From assembly GCF_035306585.1 (NCBI RefSeq), contig NZ_DATGNU010000105.1:1-8266 (forward strand): a stretch of 8,266 nt of DNA, given 5' to 3'. Each line of letters opens with the position of its first letter. The first letter of the stretch is position 1. The position numbers and the translations under genes are program-made. Below, piece by piece: positions 5,895-8,266 of this stretch. The DNA is from Galbibacter sp035306585. GTDB lineage: Bacteria; Bacteroidota; Bacteroidia; Flavobacteriales; Flavobacteriaceae. A model generated the notes under the pieces. It saw only the letters and a program-made list of their open reading frames with translations, searched no databases and was not told the DNA's origin.

Positions 5895-7943
5895 ATGAAG
5901 AAATTCTTGGATAATCTTTATAAAAACCAGTCCCTTATTTACAAAGGTTTTCTCTTTATTTTAACCACTGCCATGGTGGTGTATTTATTCCCTAAAGGGG
6001 GGAAGTTTAAATATGATTTCCACAAGGGAAAGTTATGGCAATACGAGACGCTCTATGCGCCATTTAATTTTGCGATTCATAAAACTGATGAGGAAATCAA
6101 GCAAAATAAAGATGAAATAGAATCCAATCATCCTGATTATTTTAAATACGATGTTGGTATCCGGGATTTGGTATATGAAGGTTATAAGGAGCGATTTAAT
6201 AGTTATTTTACTGCCGAGGATTACAGCGAATCTGATCGTAAATATTTGCGTTCCAGTGGGCTGGAATTGTTGAATCGGATTTATGAAAAAGGGGTGGTTC
6301 AACATACGGAACAATATCAAGGTGATGAACTGGTTAATGTGGTTAGAGGGAATCAAGAACAAACGATTCTTTATGGAAGTTTGGTTAAGATCAATCAGCT
6401 AGATAGAGTGATTACGGGCTTTATTAAAGAGAGGAACCTTGAATCCCACGCAGAGCTGATGAAGAGTTTATATTTTGATATCATACAACCGAATGTCTTT
6501 TTCGATGAGGCCTTAACTAAAATGACGCTAGAGCGTGAATTGGCAAAAGTGACCACCACCCGAGGCAGTATTGATAAAGGGAAACGTATTATTGCAAAAG
6601 GAGAAGTTGTCGAAGGGGAGAAGTATACCATGTTGTATTCCCTGCAGAAGGAATATCAATCTAAGTTGTGGAACGAAAATAACTATAATTGGATTCTGTT
6701 CGGCTATATTATTTTAGTTGGGCTTACTCTTTTAATGTTGTTACTATTCTTAAAAAAATACCGACCAGAGGTCTTTCTCAATAATAATAAAGTAACCTTT
6801 ATTTTCTTTAATGTACTGGTAATGATTTTCTTGACCACCACAGTGGTTAAGTTTAATTCGCATTATGTCTATGTGGTGCCTATGTGTATCATGCCGCTGA
6901 TTCTTAAGGCATTTTTCGATCCTAGGCTTGGACTCTTTACCCATGTACTAACGGTATTAATACTAGGTTTTATAGTCCCTAATAGTTTTGAGTATGTGTT
7001 TTTGCAAACCATCGCAGGTATCGTCACTATTCAAACCATTTCGGAGCTTCACAAGAGAGCTAATCTGTTTATTTCAGTAGGGCAGATCACCTTGGTCTAC
7101 ATTATTGCTTATTTTGCTTTTTACGTTATCCACGAAGGGAACTTCAATAATATGGATTGGGTGAATTTTGGACTGTTTATATTAAACGGTTTGGCAACTT
7201 TGGCAGCCTTCCCTTTGATTTACATTTATGAAAAGCTTTTTTCATTGGTTTCTGATGTGTCTTTATTGGAGCTTTCTGACACCAATACCAGGATATTAAA
7301 AGAATTATCAGAAAAAGCTCCTGGAACATTTCATCACTCACTACAGGTGGCTAACTTGGCCGAGGCTGCTGCAAATGAAGTCGGAGCGAATTCTATGTTA
7401 GTAAGGGTGGGCGCACTGTATCATGATATTGGTAAAATGAATAACCCTGCATATTTTACTGAAAATCAAACTACAAGTGTAAATCCTCATAATGAACTAT
7501 CAGCTGAAGAAAGTGCTAGAATTATAATTGATCATGTTATCGAAGGTATTGAAATGGCTAAGAAGAACAATATTCCGGATAGGGTAATAGATTTTATAAG
7601 AACACATCATGGTACTTCATTGGTATATTATTTTTATAAAGAGGCAATGAATTTAAATGAAAATGTTGACAAATTGGAATTTCAATATCCTGGTCCCATT
7701 CCTTTTTCGAAAGAAACAGCCATTTTAATGATGGCAGATTCGGTAGAGGCAGCATCAAAAAGCTTGAAAAATCCAACCTCTACTATGATTAATTCTTTTG
7801 TTGAGAAGATTGTTAGCAAACAAATAGATGAAGGACAGTTCTTAAATGCGAATATTACTTTTAAAGAAATTGAGCAGATAAAAAAGGTGTTAAAACGTAA
7901 ATTAACCAATATTTATCACTTAAGAATTGAATATCCAGAATAG
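5895..7943 (+). CDS. PgpH-type 7TM-HD phosphohydrolase, predicted cyclic di-AMP phosphodiesterase
   Basis: The protein has 682 residues, a normal length for 7TM-HD proteins. One membrane segment (about 16-32) is followed by a large extracytoplasmic domain (about 35-262, the 7TMR-HDED region), then a cluster of hydrophobic segments (about 265-287, 299-318, 325-340, 345-365, 392-411, 424-446), and a cytosolic HD domain (about 460-682). The HD metal ligands are all present: H480/H481 in GTFHHSLQV, H510-D511 in YHDIGK, H571-H572 in THHGT, and D615 in MMADSVEA. PgpH of Listeria, with the same architecture, hydrolyses c-di-AMP to pApA; that activity here is inference from domain order and intact motifs. 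c-di-AMP controls potassium and osmotic balance and cell-wall homeostasis. It is a single gene, with a TAnnTTTG box just upstream and no clear terminator after it. GC content falls from about 37% to about 30% in the last 500 bases (hand count). Confidence 0.93.
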   Translation: MKKFLDNLYKNQSLIYKGFLFILTTAMVVYLFPKGGKFKYDFHKGKLWQYETLYAPFNFAIHKTDEEIKQNKDEIESNHPDYFKYDVGIRDLVYEGYKERFNSYFTAEDYSESDRKYLRSSGLELLNRIYEKGVVQHTEQYQGDELVNVVRGNQEQTILYGSLVKINQLDRVITGFIKERNLESHAELMKSLYFDIIQPNVFFDEALTKMTLERELAKVTTTRGSIDKGKRIIAKGEVVEGEKYTMLYSLQKEYQSKLWNENNYNWILFGYIILVGLTLLMLLLFLKKYRPEVFLNNNKVTFIFFNVLVMIFLTTTVVKFNSHYVYVVPMCIMPLILKAFFDPRLGLFTHVLTVLILGFIVPNSFEYVFLQTIAGIVTIQTISELHKRANLFISVGQITLVYIIAYFAFYVIHEGNFNNMDWVNFGLFILNGLATLAAFPLIYIYEKLFSLVSDVSLLELSDTNTRILKELSEKAPGTFHHSLQVANLAEAAANEVGANSMLVRVGALYHDIGKMNNPAYFTENQTTSVNPHNELSAEESARIIIDHVIEGIEMAKKNNIPDRVIDFIRTHHGTSLVYYFYKEAMNLNENVDKLEFQYPGPIPFSKETAILMMADSVEAASKSLKNPTSTMINSFVEKIVSKQIDEGQFLNANITFKEIEQIKKVLKRKLTNIYHLRIEYPE

Positions 7944-8000
7944 TATTTCATTGGTAGTTAGGGAGCTATTTAAAAGTACTAAAAATATTCATGAAAATAG

Positions 8001-8031
8001 TTGTTTTCTTCTAATTGAACTACTACATTTG
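8001..8031 (+). promoter_or_regulatory. Promoter of the tRNA-Ser/tRNA-Pro unit
   Basis: TTG at 8001-8003, a 20-base spacer, and TACATTTG at 8024-8031 match the Bacteroidota sigma-ABfr promoter pattern (TTG, 17-23 bases, TAnnTTTG) at every fixed position. The start site would fall near 8036-8038, giving a leader of about 40 bases before tRNA-Ser. The rest of the spacer 7944-8000 shows no gene and no convincing terminator for the upstream gene. Confidence 0.7.
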
Positions 8032-8078
8032 CAACCGCAATTTCAAAGTTGTACGTTCATAATGATATAAGAAATAAA

Positions 8079-8162
8079 GGAGAGGTGCCAGAGTGGTAAT
8101 GGAGCAGATTGCTAATCTGTCAACGCGTAAGTGTTGCCAGGGTTCGAATCCCTGTCTCTCCG
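8079..8162 (+). tRNA. tRNA-Ser (anticodon GCU)
   Basis: The acceptor strand GGAGAGG (8079-8085) pairs with TCTCTCC (8155-8161, one G-U), with discriminator G8162. The anticodon stem 8104-8108 / 8116-8120 encloses loop TTGCTAA with anticodon GCT at 8111-8113, reading AGC and AGU. The long variable arm typical of serine tRNAs is a 6-bp stem (8121-8126 with 8131-8136) closed by GTAA. The T arm is CAGGG-TTCGAAT-CCCTG. CCA is not encoded (CTT follows), so it must be added after transcription. Confidence 0.97.
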
Positions 8163-8190
8163 CTTTTCTTTCTTTAATGAATAAATTTTT

Positions 8191-8265
8191 CGGGGTGTAG
8201 CGTAGCCCGGTTATCGCGCCGCGTTTGGGACGCGGAGGTCGCAGGTTCGAATCCTGCCACCCCGA
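8191..8265 (+). tRNA. tRNA-Pro (anticodon UGG)
   Basis: The acceptor CGGGGTG (8191-8197) pairs fully with CACCCCG (8258-8264). C1-G72 and discriminator A8265 are the bacterial proline identity features. The anticodon stem CCGCG/CGCGG (8219-8223, 8231-8235) encloses TTTGGGA with anticodon TGG at 8226-8228. The T arm is GCAGG-TTCGAAT-CCTGC (8241-8257). It lies 28 bases after tRNA-Ser and is probably on the same transcript. The window ends one base past it, so any encoded CCA cannot be judged. Confidence 0.97.
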
Positions 8266-8266
8266 C

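Noticed and set aside
6033..6362. 109-residue minus-strand reading frame
   Set aside because: It lies wholly opposite the PgpH-type coding frame, has no recognisable motif, and is explained as a shadow of that gene.
1..8266. CRISPR arrays, insertion sequences, phage or defence genes, riboswitches
   Set aside because: I saw no regularly spaced repeats, transposase or integrase motifs, terminal inverted repeats or known riboswitch cores on either strand.

Overview
The window looks like chromosomal DNA from a member of the Bacteroidota, most likely a marine or algae-associated Flavobacteriaceae. The signs are a SusD-type outer-membrane glycan-binding lipoprotein next to a sulfatase, a Tat-tagged Gfo/Idh/MocA oxidoreductase, AT-rich spacers, A-rich rather than Shine-Dalgarno start contexts, tRNA genes without an encoded CCA, and Bacteroidota-type promoter boxes (TAnnTTTG). 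The genus is inference and cannot be fixed from this sequence.

Left part (1-3727): the edge of a polysaccharide utilisation locus. The C-terminal 225 residues of a SusD/RagB protein run in from the left edge. After a perfect 10-bp hairpin comes an S1-type sulfatase with a lipoprotein-like signal. Facing it on the minus strand is a Gfo/Idh/MocA-type protein with a twin-arginine signal. A strong hairpin between the two convergent stops probably ends transcription from both sides. A simple reading is that SusD (with a SusC outside the window) captures a sulfated glycan, the sulfatase removes sulfate esters, and the oxidoreductase-fold protein acts on a sugar product. The actual glycan cannot be read from the sequence.

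Middle and right part (3823-8266): more housekeeping in character. A minus-strand pair, separated by only 23 bp, encodes a thiolase followed by an SH3-NlpC/P60 (C40) protein. The C40 protein has serine where the family has its catalytic cysteine. Divergent from the thiolase is a full-length 7TM-HD phosphohydrolase of the PgpH type, predicted to hydrolyse cyclic di-AMP. The window closes with tRNA-Ser(GCU) and tRNA-Pro(UGG), behind a well-formed Bacteroidota promoter.

No insertion sequence, CRISPR array, phage gene or defence system is visible. I do not see a clearly new system. The observation most worth a second look is the Cys-to-Ser change in the C40 protein. No gene-free stretch exceeds 160 bases.
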